DNA of 64,000 nt from Roseivivax sp. GX 12232 (GTDB lineage: Bacteria > Pseudomonadota > Alphaproteobacteria > Rhodobacterales > Rhodobacteraceae): NCBI RefSeq assembly GCF_021272185.1, contig NZ_JAJSEC010000002.1:62001-126000 (forward strand), written 5' to 3'. Below, piece after piece: positions 49,669 through 59,711 of this stretch; positions within the stretch are counted from its first letter, which is position 1, and every line of letters begins with the position of its first letter. Under the pieces are notes generated by a model, which made no database searches, was not told the DNA's origin, and worked only from the letters and a program-made list of their open reading frames with translations. The translations under genes were made by a program, and so were the position numbers.

Positions 49669-50250
49669 TCAACGCTCCAGGATCAGCTCGTCGCCCGCGA
49701 TCTCCAGCCGCCCGAAGCGCTGCAGGTAGCTCATCCCCAGGAGCGATTGCTCCAGCGCGCCCTCGGTCACATAGGCCGGCACGTTTTGATCCTCGAAGGG
49801 CCCGAGCGCGACGCTGTCGAGCGTCACCCGCGCGGTCCGGACCGAGCCGTTCGCCGTCTCCGCCACGCCGGTATGTGCCAGCTCCTCGGGCGCAAATCCC
49901 AGCCGCGCCGCGTCGCGCTGCCCCAGCACCGTGCCGCTTGCCCCGGTGTCGACCAGGAAGGAGACCGGCGTGCCGTTCACCTCGAGCCGCGCGTGGTAAT
50001 GCCCGTCGGCCTGGCGCGGCAGCACGATGCGTGCCTCCTCGGCCAGGTAGCTCTGCTGCGGGCGTACCGTGCCACGGATGTCGTCCCAGAGGCCGATCAC
50101 CGCGATGGCGCCGAGGAAGATGAAGACCCAGGCCGCCAGCGCCTTGACCTTGGTGCCGAGATTGGCCCGGTCCTGCACGAAGAACCAGAAGACCAGCACC
50201 GCGCCCAGAAGCGCGAGATAGGCGAATTGTCCGTAATCCATGGCGTCCAT
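49669..50250 (-). CDS. membrane-anchored retropepsin-like aspartic protease
   Basis: A 193-residue protein: two N-terminal membrane helices (YLALLGAVLVFWFFV and ALAAWVFIFLGAIAVIGLW), then a clan-AA protease domain with the catalytic LVDTGASGTVLG (Asp101) and LLGMSYLQRFGRLEIAGDELIL at the end. It matches the TIGR02281-type bacterial family (retropepsin-like). The substrate is unknown; the domain should face the periplasm. A second ATG three codons in is an alternative start. Confidence 0.9.
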   Translation of the reverse strand: MDAMDYGQFAYLALLGAVLVFWFFVQDRANLGTKVKALAAWVFIFLGAIAVIGLWDDIRGTVRPQQSYLAEEARIVLPRQADGHYHARLEVNGTPVSFLVDTGASGTVLGQRDAARLGFAPEELAHTGVAETANGSVRTARVTLDSVALGPFEDQNVPAYVTEGALEQSLLGMSYLQRFGRLEIAGDELILER

Positions 50251-50290
50251 GGGCCTGAGATAGGCACGGCGGCCGGGATTGGAAAGATCC

Positions 50291-50923
50291 TCAGCCGGGC
50301 GGCGTGCCGAAGCCGAAGGCCAGGAGCCCGTCGGCCACGAATTGCACCGAGAGCGCGGCGAGCAGGAGGCCCAGGAGCCGTGTGACCACGGTGATGCCGA
50401 TCTTGCCGAGCACCCGCTCGATGAAGCCCGAGGTCAGAAGCAGCACCAGTGCGATGGCCAGGACGCCGAACATCACCGCGAAGACCGTGGCCAGCTCGGC
50501 GGGATCGCCGGCGCGGCTCACCAGGAGGATGACCGAGGTGATCGCGCCGGGGCCCGCGAGAAGCGGGATCGCCATGGGGAAGACCGAGGGGTCGGGCACG
50601 TCGTCCTCGGCTTCCTCGGCCTTGTCCTCGCGGCGCTTGGTGCGGCGCTCGAAGAGCATGTCGAGCGCGGTCAGGAACAGCAGGAGGCCGCCTGCGATGC
50701 GGAAGGCGGGCATGGTGATGCCGACGAAGCCCAGGACCGCCTCGCCCGCGACCGCGAAAAGACAGAGGATCGCCGCGGCGATCAGGCAGGAGCGCAGCGC
50801 GATGGCGCGCCGCCGTGCCGGGCTCATGCCGCGGGTCAGCGCGATGAAGACCGGCGTGGTGCCGATCGGGTCGATCACCACGAAGAGCGTCGTGAAGGCG
50901 GAGATGAGAAGCGCGAGGTCCAT
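50291..50923 (-). CDS. MarC family inner-membrane protein
   Basis: A 210-residue protein with about six hydrophobic segments. LLISAFTTLFVVIDPIGTTPVFIALTRG is the MarC start (two segments), with FRIAGGLLLFLTALDMLF, MAIPLLAGPGAITSVILL and the ending TRLLGLLLAALSVQFVADGLL. A charged cytoplasmic loop (RRTKRREDKAEEAEDDVPDP) lies between. MarC was once linked to antibiotic resistance, which is not supported; function unknown. It lies 40 bases upstream of the protease gene on the same strand. Confidence 0.93.
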   Translation of the reverse strand: MDLALLISAFTTLFVVIDPIGTTPVFIALTRGMSPARRRAIALRSCLIAAAILCLFAVAGEAVLGFVGITMPAFRIAGGLLLFLTALDMLFERRTKRREDKAEEAEDDVPDPSVFPMAIPLLAGPGAITSVILLVSRAGDPAELATVFAVMFGVLAIALVLLLTSGFIERVLGKIGITVVTRLLGLLLAALSVQFVADGLLAFGFGTPPG

Positions 50924-51032
50924 GCCTTCGCGCTTAAGGGGCGCGGCGGCATGGGGCAAGGGGGCGTGCGCCGATGGGGCGCGCTAGGCTCATCCTGCGA
51001 AGGTCACGGGGCAGGGGCCCCGCCCCCGAGCC

Positions 51033-52889
51033 TCAGGCGCTTTCCGCGGCCTCCAGCTTTTCCTGCGCGCTCAGCCACAGAGCCTCGGCGCGTTCGAGGC
51101 CTTCCATGATCTCGGCGTATTTGCGGTTCCAGGTCTCCAGCTCGCCCGCCCGCGCGGTCTCGTAGAGGTCGGGATCGGCGAGCTTTGCGGCGAGCTTCTC
51201 GCGCATCTCCTCGATCTTCTCGACCCGGGCCTCGCATTTGCGCACGTCCGAGCGCAGCGCCAGGATCGCATCGCGCGAGGGTTTCTCGGGCTTGGCCGCC
51301 CGCTGCTTGCCCGGTTTCTGCGGCTTCTGGTCCTGGCCCAGCAGGAGCTTGCGGTAGCTCTCGAGGTCGCCCTCGTAGGGCTCCACCGTGCCGCCGCCCA
51401 CGAGCCAGAGCCGGTCGGCCACGAGGCTCAGCAAATGCATGTCGTGGCTGACCAGGATCACCGCGCCGGTATAGGCGTTCAGCGCCTCGATCAGCGCCTC
51501 GCGGCTCTCGATGTCGAGGTGGTTGGTCGGCTCGTCGAGGATTAGCATATGCGGCGCGTCGAGCGTCGCGAGGAGGAGCGACAGCCGCGCCTTCTGCCCG
51601 CCCGAGAGCCGGCCCACCACGGTGTCGGCCTGGGCCGCCTGCAGCCCGAAGCCCGCGAGCCTCGCGCGCAGCTTGGCCGGGGCCTCGCCCGGACGCTCGC
51701 GCCCGAGATGCTCCAGCGGCGTCTCCTCGAGGCGCAGCTCGTCGACCTGGTGCTGGGCGAAATAGCCGATCCGCAGCTTCGAGGCGCGGGTCTGCTTGCC
51801 CTCGAAGAGCGGCAGCCGGTCCGAGAGGAGCTTCGACAGCGTCGACTTGCCCTCGCCGTTCTTGCCCAGAAGCGCGATCCGGTCGTCCTGGTCGATGCGC
51901 AGGTTCAGCCGGCCCAGCACCTGGGTCTCGCCGTAGCCGGTGGCGCCGCCCTCGAGATGCACGATCGGCGGCGACAGCTCCTCGGGCGCGGGGAAGGTGA
52001 AGACCCGCCGCTCGGCATCCTCGGGCAGGGTGATGCTCTCCATCTTCTCGATCATCTTGATCCGCGACTGCGCCTGCCGGGCCTTGTCGGCCTTGTAGCG
52101 GAAGCGGTCGACATAGGATTGCAGATGCGCGCGCCGGGCCTCCTGCTTCTTGGCGGCGGCTTCGAGATGGGCGCGCTTCTCGGCGCGCTGGCGGGCGAAC
52201 TGGTCGTAGGGGCCCTGGTAGAAAGTGAGCCGCTTCTCCGAGAGATGCAGGATCGCGCCGACCGCGCGGTTCAGAAGCCCGCGGTCGTGGCTGATCACGA
52301 TGACCGTGTGCGGATAGCGCGCGAGGTAGCTTTCGAGCCAGAGCGCGCCTTCGAGGTCGAGGTAGTTCGTCGGCTCGTCGAGCAGCAGAAGATCCGGCGC
52401 GGCAAAGAGCACCCCGGCCAGCGCCACGCGCATCCGCCAGCCGCCCGAGAAGGCCGAACAGGGCATCTGTTGCTGGTCCTCGTCGAAGCCCAGGCCCTTG
52501 AGGATGGTGGCGGCGCGGGCCTCGGCGGACCACGCGTCGATATCGGCAAGCCGGGTCTGCACCTCGGCGATGCGGCGGCCGTCGGTGGCGGTCTCGGCCT
52601 CGGCCATGAGCGCGGCGCGCTCGCTGTCGGCGGCCAGCACGGTGTCGATCAGGCTTTCCTCGGTGGCCGGGGCCTCCTGGGCGACACCGCCGATGCGGGC
52701 GCCGCGCGGCAGCTCGATCTCGCCGCCGTCGGCGGTCAGCTCGCCCCGGATCAGCCGGAAGAGCGTGGTCTTGCCGGTGCCGTTGGCCCCCACGAGGCCG
52801 ACCTTGTGGCCGGCGGGAATCGTCGCGGTCGCGCCCTCGAAAAGCGGGCGGCCGTCCATGGCGAAAGAAAGATCGGTCAGGCTGAGCAT
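51033..52889 (-). CDS. ABC-F family ATPase (YheS/Uup type)
   Basis: A 618-residue soluble protein with two ABC cassettes and no membrane domain. First Walker A GANGTGKTT near residue 35, signature FSGGWRMRVALAG and Walker B LLLLDEPTNYLDL; second Walker A GKNGEGKST, signature LSGGQKARLSLLLA and LILDEPTNHLDI. Between them lies the ABC-F linker rich in Arg/Lys/Gln. A C-terminal coiled coil (VRKCEARVEKIEEMREKL) suggests the Uup/YheS group. ABC-F proteins act on ribosomes; no resistance role is implied. Confidence 0.93.
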   Translation of the reverse strand: MLSLTDLSFAMDGRPLFEGATATIPAGHKVGLVGANGTGKTTLFRLIRGELTADGGEIELPRGARIGGVAQEAPATEESLIDTVLAADSERAALMAEAETATDGRRIAEVQTRLADIDAWSAEARAATILKGLGFDEDQQQMPCSAFSGGWRMRVALAGVLFAAPDLLLLDEPTNYLDLEGALWLESYLARYPHTVIVISHDRGLLNRAVGAILHLSEKRLTFYQGPYDQFARQRAEKRAHLEAAAKKQEARRAHLQSYVDRFRYKADKARQAQSRIKMIEKMESITLPEDAERRVFTFPAPEELSPPIVHLEGGATGYGETQVLGRLNLRIDQDDRIALLGKNGEGKSTLSKLLSDRLPLFEGKQTRASKLRIGYFAQHQVDELRLEETPLEHLGRERPGEAPAKLRARLAGFGLQAAQADTVVGRLSGGQKARLSLLLATLDAPHMLILDEPTNHLDIESREALIEALNAYTGAVILVSHDMHLLSLVADRLWLVGGGTVEPYEGDLESYRKLLLGQDQKPQKPGKQRAAKPEKPSRDAILALRSDVRKCEARVEKIEEMREKLAAKLADPDLYETARAGELETWNRKYAEIMEGLERAEALWLSAQEKLEAAESA

Positions 52890-53124
52890 GCGCGGGCCTT
52901 AACAAAGGCCGCGCGGCTGGGGAAGCGGGCTTTCGCGGGGTCTTCGCGTCAGGGGGCCTTGGGGTCGGCGCGAGAGGCCCGGGCCCGCCCGCGCGCCCAC
53001 CCGACGCGCGCCGCCGCGCGGGCGCGCGACATGTTTGCAAGCCCTCCCGCCCGTGATAAGCGCAGCCTCGATTTTTAGATTCCCGCGCGGATCCGCCGCC
53101 GGGACAGACCCCAGAGAGGCGATC

Positions 53125-53547
53125 ATGGCTATCGAACGTACCCTGTCGATCATCAAACCCGACGCGACCAAGCGCAACCTCACCGGCAAGATCAATGCCA
53201 AGTTCGAGGAAGCGGGCCTGACCATCGTGGCGCAGAAGCGCATCCAGCTGTCCAAGGCGCAGGCCGGCACCTTCTACGCCGTGCACAAGGAGCGCCCCTT
53301 CTACGACGAGCTCTGCGAATTCATGGCCTCCGCGCCGGTTGTCGTGCAGGTGCTCGAAGGGGAAGGCGCGATCGCCAAGAACCGCGAAGTCATGGGTGCG
53401 ACCAACCCCGCGGATGCCGAGCCCGGCACCATCCGCGCCGAGTTCGCCGAAAGCGTCGGCGAGAACTCGGTGCACGGCTCGGACGCCCCCGAGACCGCGG
53501 CCGAAGAGATCGCCTTCTTCTTCGCGGGCCTCGAGATCGTCGGCTGA
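53125..53547 (+). CDS. ndk: nucleoside diphosphate kinase
   Basis: A 140-residue enzyme that balances nucleoside triphosphates by a phospho-histidine ping-pong mechanism. [15 protein letters not shown] opens the family and [18 protein letters not shown] holds the active His (near residue 117). GAGAGGCGATC precedes the ATG. It is divergent from the ABC-F gene. Confidence 0.98.
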   Translation: MAIERTLSIIKPDATKRNLTGKINAKFEEAGLTIVAQKRIQLSKAQAGTFYAVHKERPFYDELCEFMASAPVVVQVLEGEGAIAKNREVMGATNPADAEPGTIRAEFAESVGENSVHGSDAPETAAEEIAFFFAGLEIVG

Positions 53548-53580
53548 ACCAGCCGTCCGTTATCGGACCGGAGATACGAA

Positions 53581-53613
53581 AAGGAGCGCCCCGGTGGCGC
53601 TCCTTTTTTGTTT
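53581..53613 (+). terminator. ndk terminator
   Basis: AAGGAGCGCC (53581-53590), loop CCGGT, GGCGCTCCTT (53596-53605), then TTTTGTTTTT. A 10-bp perfect stem. Confidence 0.92.
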
Positions 53614-53668
53614 TTGGGGGATGGGTGAGGGCAGGGGGCTCCGGCGCGGGCGTGGCGCGGCGCGGACC

Positions 53669-54073
53669 TCAGCGCGCCGCTTCCGGCGCCTGCGCCATCC
53701 GCGCTTCGTCGCGGCGGTCGAGGAAGTCCCGCAGGGCCCGCGCGTTTCGGGTGTTGGCCTTGTAGCCAACGTCCAGCAGGTCGCCCGCCAGCGGCACCAG
53801 GCCGATCAGCCAGTCGATGCCGAGGTTCACGCTCATCTTCAGAAGCAGCGGCCAAGGCGCGCCGAGCCGCCGGGCAGCGGCGATGATGTAAAGCGCCGGC
53901 GCCAGGGCCAGCGTGTCGCCGATGCCGGGGATCAGGCCGACGATGGAATCCCAGCCCAGCCGGATGCGCGTGCCGGGCAGGCGGAAGGCGCGGTCCATCC
54001 TGTGGGCCACCGCCTCCACCCGCGCCAGCGTCGCGCGTTCGGCCTCGGGGTCGATGCGCGGCAGGGGGCTCAT
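53669..54073 (-). CDS. DUF4112 domain membrane protein
   Basis: A 134-residue protein. VAHRMDRAFRLPGTRIRLGWDSIVGLIPGIGDTLALAPALYII is the DUF4112 signature (spread over two segments), then LLKMSVNLGIDWLIGLVPLAGDLLDVGYKANTRNARAL. Two or three membrane-associated segments. Function unknown. It overlaps the small YqaE gene by 4 bases (ATGA), so the two are co-translated. Confidence 0.9.
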   Translation of the reverse strand: MSPLPRIDPEAERATLARVEAVAHRMDRAFRLPGTRIRLGWDSIVGLIPGIGDTLALAPALYIIAAARRLGAPWPLLLKMSVNLGIDWLIGLVPLAGDLLDVGYKANTRNARALRDFLDRRDEARMAQAPEAAR

Positions 54074-54243
54074 GCGCTGCGCGGGCCGGTCCGGGCGATG
54101 ATCCAGACCGCGTGTACGATGCCGGGGATATAGCCCAGGATCGTGAGCAGGATGTTCAGCCAGAAATGCTTGCCGAGGCCAACCTGCAGGAAGACGCCGA
54201 GCGGCGGCAGGATGACCGAGAGGATGATGCGGATCAGGTCCAT
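54070..54243 (-). CDS. YqaE/Pmp3 family small membrane protein
   Basis: A 57-residue, two-helix hydrophobic protein: MDLIRIILSVILPPLGVFLQ, VGLGKHFWLNILLTILGYIPG, then IVHAVWIIARTGPRSA. The PPLGVFLQVGLGKxFWxNIxLTxLGYIPG pattern is the Pmp3 (UPF0057) signature. Members help maintain membrane potential under salt or cold stress in plants and yeast. GGAGG precedes the ATG. Its stop overlaps the DUF4112 start by 4 bases. Confidence 0.93.
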   Translation of the reverse strand: MDLIRIILSVILPPLGVFLQVGLGKHFWLNILLTILGYIPGIVHAVWIIARTGPRSA

Positions 54244-54333
54244 GAGAGCCTCCGGGGGTTGCGGTTCCTTTGGTCTCGAAAACGCGAGGCCCGGGGCGGC
54301 GGTTCCCGTGGGCCGGGCAAGGGCGCGGGGCGC

Positions 54334-54675
54334 CTAGCCGCCCTTGCCGCCCCGCACGCCGATCTGGTCGAGCGCCCGGGCCAGCGTCTCGGGCAGCCCG
54401 TCGGGGTCGGCGGGCCGCGCCGCGCGCAGCGCGTCGAAACGGGCCCTCAGCGCCTCTTTCTCGGCGCCCCGGCAGTCGTTCCAGGGCCGCCCCATGAGCA
54501 CCATGGTCAGCGCGTAATAACCGATGAAATGCGGCCGCGTGCCGGCCCGGACCATGCGGGCATAGGCCTCGTGGGCGCCAAGCGCGCGCAGCTCCTCGGC
54601 GGTCTCGATCCCGGCGCGGGCGCATTCGGCCTCGAAGGCCGGGCCCAGGCCCTTGATCGAGGAGACCCGCGCCAT
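54334..54675 (-). CDS. TfoX C-terminal domain protein
   Basis: A 113-residue protein with the TfoX/Sxy C-terminal domain, a helix-hairpin-helix-like fold: SSIKGLGPAFEAECARAGIETAEELRALGAHEAYARMV is typical (in two helices), then FIGYYALTMVLMGRPWNDC. The N-terminal TfoX domain of E. coli Sxy is absent. TfoX/Sxy regulates competence in gamma-proteobacteria; that role should not be assumed here. It starts on the last base of the aminotransferase stop. Confidence 0.85.
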   Translation of the reverse strand: MARVSSIKGLGPAFEAECARAGIETAEELRALGAHEAYARMVRAGTRPHFIGYYALTMVLMGRPWNDCRGAEKEALRARFDALRAARPADPDGLPETLARALDQIGVRGGKGG

Positions 54676-55865
54676 CAGGCCACCGCTGCGGCCCGCGCCT
54701 CGGCGAAGCGCGCCAGCCGGGTCAGCGCGGCGCGGAACTGCGCGTCGGGCACCGTCATGGCGACGCGGATGTGCCCGCGCGCGGCTTCGCCGAAGCTCTC
54801 GCCCGGCATGACGGCGATCTCCTCCTCCTCGAGGAGCGCCGAGGCGAAGCCCTCGCCCGAGAGCCCCGTCGGCCGCACGTCGAGCATCAGGTACATCGCC
54901 CCCTCGGGCGGCAGGAGCCTGAGCCCCGGCGCGTCCTCGAGGATCTCGCGGGCGATCTCGCGGCGGCGGGCGAAGGGGGCGGCGATTCCGCGCTCGAACG
55001 CCGGCCCGGCCTCGAGCGCCGCCAGCGCCGCCTTCTGGATGAAGCCCGCCACGCCGTAGGTGGTGACCGTGGCCAGGTCGATCAGATGCGAGATGGCCCG
55101 CGCGGGGCCGGCGATCCAGCCGATCCGGGAGCCGGTCATGGCGAAGGATTTGGACATCGAGCCCACGACCAGCGTGCGCTCCTCCATGCCGGGCAGGGCG
55201 CGCGGGCTGAGATGGGCGCCCTGCCAGACCTGGGTGTCATAGACCTCGTCCGAGATCATCCAGAGGTCGCGGGCGCGGGCGACCTCGGCGAGCCCCTCCA
55301 GCACGGCCTCGGGGTAGACCCGCCCGGTGGGGTTGTTGGGCGTGTTGATCAGGAGCGAGCGCGCGGCGTGGTCCCGGGCGGCCCGGGCGACGGCCTCGGG
55401 GTCGGGCAGGAAGCCGCGGGCGGGATCGGTCGGGACCCGCACCGCCCGGGCCGAGGCGGCGCGGATCGTGCCGGGGTAGGTGGCGTAATGCGGATCGAGG
55501 TAGAGCGCCGCGTCGCCCGGCGCGCAGGCCAGGAGATGCGCGGCGAAGAGCGCCGATTGCCCGCCCGGGGTGACCAGCACGTTCTCGGGTCCGGTGGGCA
55601 CGCCGCTTTGCGCGGCGAGGCGCCGGGCGATGGCCGTGCGCAGCGCGTCATGGCCCGGCACCATGGCATAGCCCGTGTGCCCGCCCCGCGCCGCGGCATC
55701 CATCGCGTCGAGGATCGCGGGATCGGTCGGCACGTCGTGCTCGCCGATGGTCAGCTCGATCACCGGGCGCCCCGCGGCGACCATCTCCCGGGCCCTGAGG
55801 AACAGCTCCCAGCCGTCCGAGCCGGAGGCGTTCATCTGGGCGATGCGGGGCGCGATGGGCGGCAT
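54675..55865 (-). CDS. pyridoxal-phosphate aminotransferase, class I/II
   Basis: A 396-residue fold-type I enzyme. TPGGQSALFAAHLLA (PLP-phosphate site), INTPNNPTGRVYP, ISDEVYDTQVW and the Schiff-base lysine in GSMSKSFAMTGSRIGW are visible. It resembles aspartate- or arginine:pyruvate-type aminotransferases; the substrate is not determined. The start at MPPIAPRIAQMNASG was chosen over an upstream frame extension that is not family sequence. It is divergent from cysS. Confidence 0.9.
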   Translation of the reverse strand: MPPIAPRIAQMNASGSDGWELFLRAREMVAAGRPVIELTIGEHDVPTDPAILDAMDAAARGGHTGYAMVPGHDALRTAIARRLAAQSGVPTGPENVLVTPGGQSALFAAHLLACAPGDAALYLDPHYATYPGTIRAASARAVRVPTDPARGFLPDPEAVARAARDHAARSLLINTPNNPTGRVYPEAVLEGLAEVARARDLWMISDEVYDTQVWQGAHLSPRALPGMEERTLVVGSMSKSFAMTGSRIGWIAGPARAISHLIDLATVTTYGVAGFIQKAALAALEAGPAFERGIAAPFARRREIAREILEDAPGLRLLPPEGAMYLMLDVRPTGLSGEGFASALLEEEEIAVMPGESFGEAARGHIRVAMTVPDAQFRAALTRLARFAEARAAAVA

Positions 55866-56117
55866 GGGCGATCCTTCTCTGCGGCGGGCTGGTGGCGGGC
55901 CTAGCGTCGGGGCGGAGCTTGCCCAAGCCGCGGGCCGGGCACAACAGGCTTGCCAAGGCCCCGGCGAAGGTCTACCGAAGCGCCATGACGCAAGCGGCAA
56001 CCATCATTATCTGCTGCATTTCCTGCTGATCCATCGGCGGGCCGTCTTTTCGTTCCTTTCGCAAAACGAAGCTGCTAGAGCCCGCCTCCGAGGAGACGCC
56101 CGAGGCTTGAGGCACGC

Positions 56118-57566
56118 ATGGACCTGACTTTCCACAACACCCGCACCCGCACGAAGGAACCCTTCGTCCCGATCGACCCGAAGAACGTGCGCATGTATGT
56201 CTGCGGGCCGACGGTCTACGACCGGGCGCATCTCGGCAATGCCCGCCCGGTGGTGGTCTTCGACGTGCTCTACCGGCTCCTGCGCCATGTCTACGGCGCC
56301 GAGCATGTGACCTACGTGCGGAATTTCACCGACGTGGACGACAAGATCAACGCCCGCGCCCAGGAGAGCGGCCGCGAGATCGGCGCGATCACCGAGGAGA
56401 CGATCGGCTGGTATCTCGAGGACATGGGCGCGCTCGGCGCGCTCGAGCCCGGCCATGCGCCGCGCGCCACCGGCTATATCGCCGAGATGGTCGCCATGAT
56501 CGAGGACCTGATCGCCAAGGGCCACGCCTATGAGGCCGAGGGCCATGTGCTGTTTGCCGTCGAGAGCTACGCGCAATACGGCAAGCTCTCGGGCCGGTCG
56601 GTCGACGACATGATCGCCGGCGCCCGGGTCGAGGTGGCGCCCTACAAGAAGAACCCGATGGATTTCGTGCTCTGGAAGCCCTCCGAGGAGGGCCTGCCGG
56701 GCTGGGACAGCCCCTGGGGCCGCGGCCGCCCCGGCTGGCACATCGAGTGCTCGGCCATGGCCGGCGCGCTTCTGGGCGAGAGCTTCGACATCCACGGCGG
56801 CGGCAACGACCTGATGTTCCCGCACCACGAGAACGAGATCGCGCAATCCGCCTGCGCCCACCCCGAGGGCCATTTCGCCAACGTCTGGCTGCACAACGAG
56901 ATGCTGCAGGTCGAAGGCAAGAAGATGTCGAAATCGCTCGGCAATTTCTTCACCGTGCGGGATCTGCTCGACGAGGGCATCCCCGGCGAGGTGGTGCGCT
57001 TTGTGCTGCTCTCGGCGCATTACCGCAAGCCGATGGATTGGACGGCGCAGAAGCGGCGCGAGGCGGAGGCGACGCTTCGCGACTGGTTTGCGAAAGTGGC
57101 TGACGTCGACAGCGACGCTCAAGGTGCGTGGGCAGTTCTGCCGTACCTTTCGAACGACTTGGATACCTGGGGCGCTTTGGACCAAATGCGGCATCTTGCA
57201 TCCGACAAGAACCGTTGGCCCGAATTGCGTTATGCTATGGAAATGATGGGATTTCTTGAGCCTGCCGGAGAAATCCCGAAGGAATTTCGCCAAGCTGAGG
57301 AATCCAAGAGTGATGGGCATCACAGGGTCCGGGTAAGTTGGTCCGGTGAAATCGGAGAAGATACCGCAGACGCCTTGATGAAGATCGGTTTCGAGCTGTC
57401 GCACGCGCGAGAAAGAGCCATGCAGACCAAGGACTTTTCCGAGGTCGACCGGCTCAAGGCCCAGCTCAAGGAGGCCGGCGTCGAGGTCCGCATGTCCAAG
57501 GCGGGCGTCGAGCTGCTGCCCGGCGCGGAGTTCGACGCGGGCAAGCTCTCCGAGGTGGGCTCATGA
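56118..57566 (+). CDS. cysS: cysteinyl-tRNA synthetase
   Basis: A 482-residue class I synthetase charging tRNA-Cys. The HIGH-like motif is in [16 protein letters not shown], the zinc-site cysteines include [10 protein letters not shown] and [10 protein letters not shown], and KMSKS lies near residue 268. The catalytic half is well conserved. The part encoded at about 57.12-57.42 kb (residues ~335-435, the DALR-type region) has visibly lower G+C and different codon use, yet stays in frame. The stop overlaps cimA by 4 bases. Confidence 0.96.
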   Translation: MDLTFHNTRTRTKEPFVPIDPKNVRMYVCGPTVYDRAHLGNARPVVVFDVLYRLLRHVYGAEHVTYVRNFTDVDDKINARAQESGREIGAITEETIGWYLEDMGALGALEPGHAPRATGYIAEMVAMIEDLIAKGHAYEAEGHVLFAVESYAQYGKLSGRSVDDMIAGARVEVAPYKKNPMDFVLWKPSEEGLPGWDSPWGRGRPGWHIECSAMAGALLGESFDIHGGGNDLMFPHHENEIAQSACAHPEGHFANVWLHNEMLQVEGKKMSKSLGNFFTVRDLLDEGIPGEVVRFVLLSAHYRKPMDWTAQKRREAEATLRDWFAKVADVDSDAQGAWAVLPYLSNDLDTWGALDQMRHLASDKNRWPELRYAMEMMGFLEPAGEIPKEFRQAEESKSDGHHRVRVSWSGEIGEDTADALMKIGFELSHARERAMQTKDFSEVDRLKAQLKEAGVEVRMSKAGVELLPGAEFDAGKLSEVGS

Positions 57567-59179
57567 CCGAACGTCTCTACCTCTTCGACACCACCCTGCG
57601 CGACGGGCAGCAGACACAGGGCGTGCAGTTCTCCACGCCCGAGAAGCAGAAGATCGCCGCGGCGCTCGACGGGCTCGGGCTCGACTACATCGAGGGCGGC
57701 TGGCCCGGGGCGAACCCCACGGATTCGGCCTTCTTCGAGGTCGCGGAAAGCGCCCATGCGACCATGACCGCCTTCGGCATGACCAAGCGCGCGGGCCGCT
57801 CGGCGGCCAATGACGACGTGCTGGCGGCGGTCCTGAACGCCCGCACGCCCGCCGTCTGCCTGGTCGGCAAGAGCCACGTCTACCACGTCGAGGCGGCGCT
57901 CGGGATCAGCCGCGAGGAGAACCTCGAGAACATCCGCGCCTCCTTCGCCCATGTGGTCGCTGAGGGCCGCGAGGCGATCTTCGACGCCGAGCATTTCTTC
58001 GACGGCTATGCCGCGGACCCCGGCTATGCCCGCGCCTGTCTCGAGGCCGCGCTCGAGGGCGGGGCGCGCTGGGTGGTGCTGTGCGACACCAATGGCGGCA
58101 CGCTGCCGGTGGTGATCGGAGAGGTGGTCTCGGAGCTGATCGCCACCGGCATCCCCGGCGAAAGGCTGGGCATCCACACCCACAACGACACCGGCATGGC
58201 CGAGGCCGGGGCGCTGGCCGCCGTCGACGCCGGCGCGCGGCAGATCCAGGGCACGCTGAACGGGCTCGGCGAGCGCTGCGGCAACGCCAACCTCGTCTCG
58301 CTCCTGCCGACGCTCCTGATGAAGGAGCCCTATGCCAGCCGTTTCGAGACCGGGGTCAGCCGCGAGGCGCTGACCGGGCTCACCCGGATCAGCCGGATGC
58401 TCGACGACGTGCTGAACCGGGTGCCGATGAAGCAGCTGCCCTACGTGGGGGCCTCGGCCTTTGCGCATAAGGCCGGGCTGCATGCCTCGGCGGTGGTCAA
58501 GGCGCCGGACCTCTACGAGCATGTCGCGCCCGAGAGCGTCGGCAATGCCCGGGTGGTGCCGATGTCGAACCAGGCCGGGCGGTCGAACCTCAAGCGGCGG
58601 CTCTCCGAGGCCGGGCTCGAGGTGGCGGGCGACGATCCCGCGCTCGGGCGCATCCTCGACCGGGTCAAGGCGCGCGAGGACCAGGGCTATGCCTATGACA
58701 CCGCGCAGGGCTCCTTCGAGATGCTCGCCCGCGAGGAGCTGGGCCTGATGCCCGACTTCTTCGAGGTCAAGCGCTACCGGGTCACCGTCGAGCGCCGCAA
58801 GAACAAGCGCAACGAGATGGTGTCGCTGTCCGAGGCGGTCGTGGTGGTGAAGATCGACGGCGAGAAGAAGCTCTCGGTCAGCGAGTCGATGGACGAGCTG
58901 GGCTCGGACCGGGGGCCCCTGAATGCGCTGGCCAAGGCGCTGGCCAAGGACCTCGGGCCTTACCAGTCGGTGATCGAGGACATGCGGCTCATCGACTACA
59001 AGGTGCGGATCACCCAGGGCGGCACCGAGGCGGTGACCCGGGTGGTGATCGACAGCGAGGACGGCGAGGGCCGGCGCTGGTCGACCGTGGGGGTCTCGGC
59101 GAATATCGTCGACGCCTCCTTCGAGGCGCTGCTCGACGCGGTGCGCTGGAAGCTCGCGCGGGACGTGGTGCAGGGGTAA
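57563..59179 (+). CDS. cimA: (R)-citramalate synthase
   Basis: A 538-residue enzyme of the isopropylmalate-synthase family. [17 protein letters not shown] starts the HMGL-like catalytic domain; [27 protein letters not shown] and [17 protein letters not shown] follow. The C-terminal LeuA-type allosteric domain is present (~390-530). Length and the QTQGVQFS variant fit the long CimA type, which condenses pyruvate and acetyl-CoA in a threonine-independent route to isoleucine. It overlaps cysS by 4 bases. Confidence 0.93.
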   Translation: MTERLYLFDTTLRDGQQTQGVQFSTPEKQKIAAALDGLGLDYIEGGWPGANPTDSAFFEVAESAHATMTAFGMTKRAGRSAANDDVLAAVLNARTPAVCLVGKSHVYHVEAALGISREENLENIRASFAHVVAEGREAIFDAEHFFDGYAADPGYARACLEAALEGGARWVVLCDTNGGTLPVVIGEVVSELIATGIPGERLGIHTHNDTGMAEAGALAAVDAGARQIQGTLNGLGERCGNANLVSLLPTLLMKEPYASRFETGVSREALTGLTRISRMLDDVLNRVPMKQLPYVGASAFAHKAGLHASAVVKAPDLYEHVAPESVGNARVVPMSNQAGRSNLKRRLSEAGLEVAGDDPALGRILDRVKAREDQGYAYDTAQGSFEMLAREELGLMPDFFEVKRYRVTVERRKNKRNEMVSLSEAVVVVKIDGEKKLSVSESMDELGSDRGPLNALAKALAKDLGPYQSVIEDMRLIDYKVRITQGGTEAVTRVVIDSEDGEGRRWSTVGVSANIVDASFEALLDAVRWKLARDVVQG

Positions 59180-59201
59180 GGCGGTTTTTGGGGGCTCGGC
59201 G

Positions 59202-59372
59202 GCCCCCCTTGCGCCCGAATAGCACCGAAGGTGCCGGGCGCGCGCCGGACCGGCCCCTTGGGCCGGCGCTTGTTGGGGTGGCGTGCTTAGTTTGTCGCTA
59301 GTCCTGACCTTGCCGGGATAAAGTGCTCAGCTCAGAGGGCAGCAGCGCCGGCCCCCGGTCCGGCGCGCGCCC
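59202..59372 (+). repeat. dispersed inverted-repeat element, copy 6
   Basis: Flank 59202-59235 and core 59236-59372 (137 bp), terminal inverted repeats intact. It starts 22 bases after the cimA stop. The right flank begins CTCGCTGAG, unlike the CTCTG of most copies. Confidence 0.88.
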
Positions 59373-59540
59373 TCGCTGAGAGGCGGGAGCACCGCTCCAA
59401 CGTTGCCTTCAGAGCATGTGATCAACCATTTTGCACAACAACAATCCGAAGATCCCCGCCCAAACCCGCGCGACCGCACCGGTCTCCTTGATCCCATTGA
59501 AGCACGCCGCGCAGCTTTCCACGCAACATCTCCATTCCAC

Positions 59541-59711
59541 GCCCCCCTTGCGCCCGAATAGCACCGAAGGTGCCGGGCGCGCGCCGGACCGGCCCCTTGG
59601 GCCGGCGCTCCTTGGGGTGGCGTGCTTAGCTTGCCTCTAGTCCTGACCTTGTGGGGATAAAGTGCGTAGCCCCGAGTGCAGCAGCGCCGGCCCCCGGTCC
59701 GGCGCGCGCCC
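59541..59711 (+). repeat. dispersed inverted-repeat element, copy 7
   Basis: Flank 59541-59574 and core 59575-59711 (137 bp), terminal inverted repeats intact. Its right flank shares the CTCGCTGAG of copy 6, so these two probably derive from one another although the spacer between them is not repeated. Confidence 0.88.

Noticed and set aside
51033-52889. Antibiotic-resistance ABC-F gene
   Set aside because: Length, C-terminal coiled coil and housekeeping context fit the Uup/YheS group; nothing points to a resistance subgroup.
53035-53062. ndk promoter TTGCAA ... TAAGCG
   Set aside because: The -35 is fair, but the -10 matches poorly at every allowed spacing.
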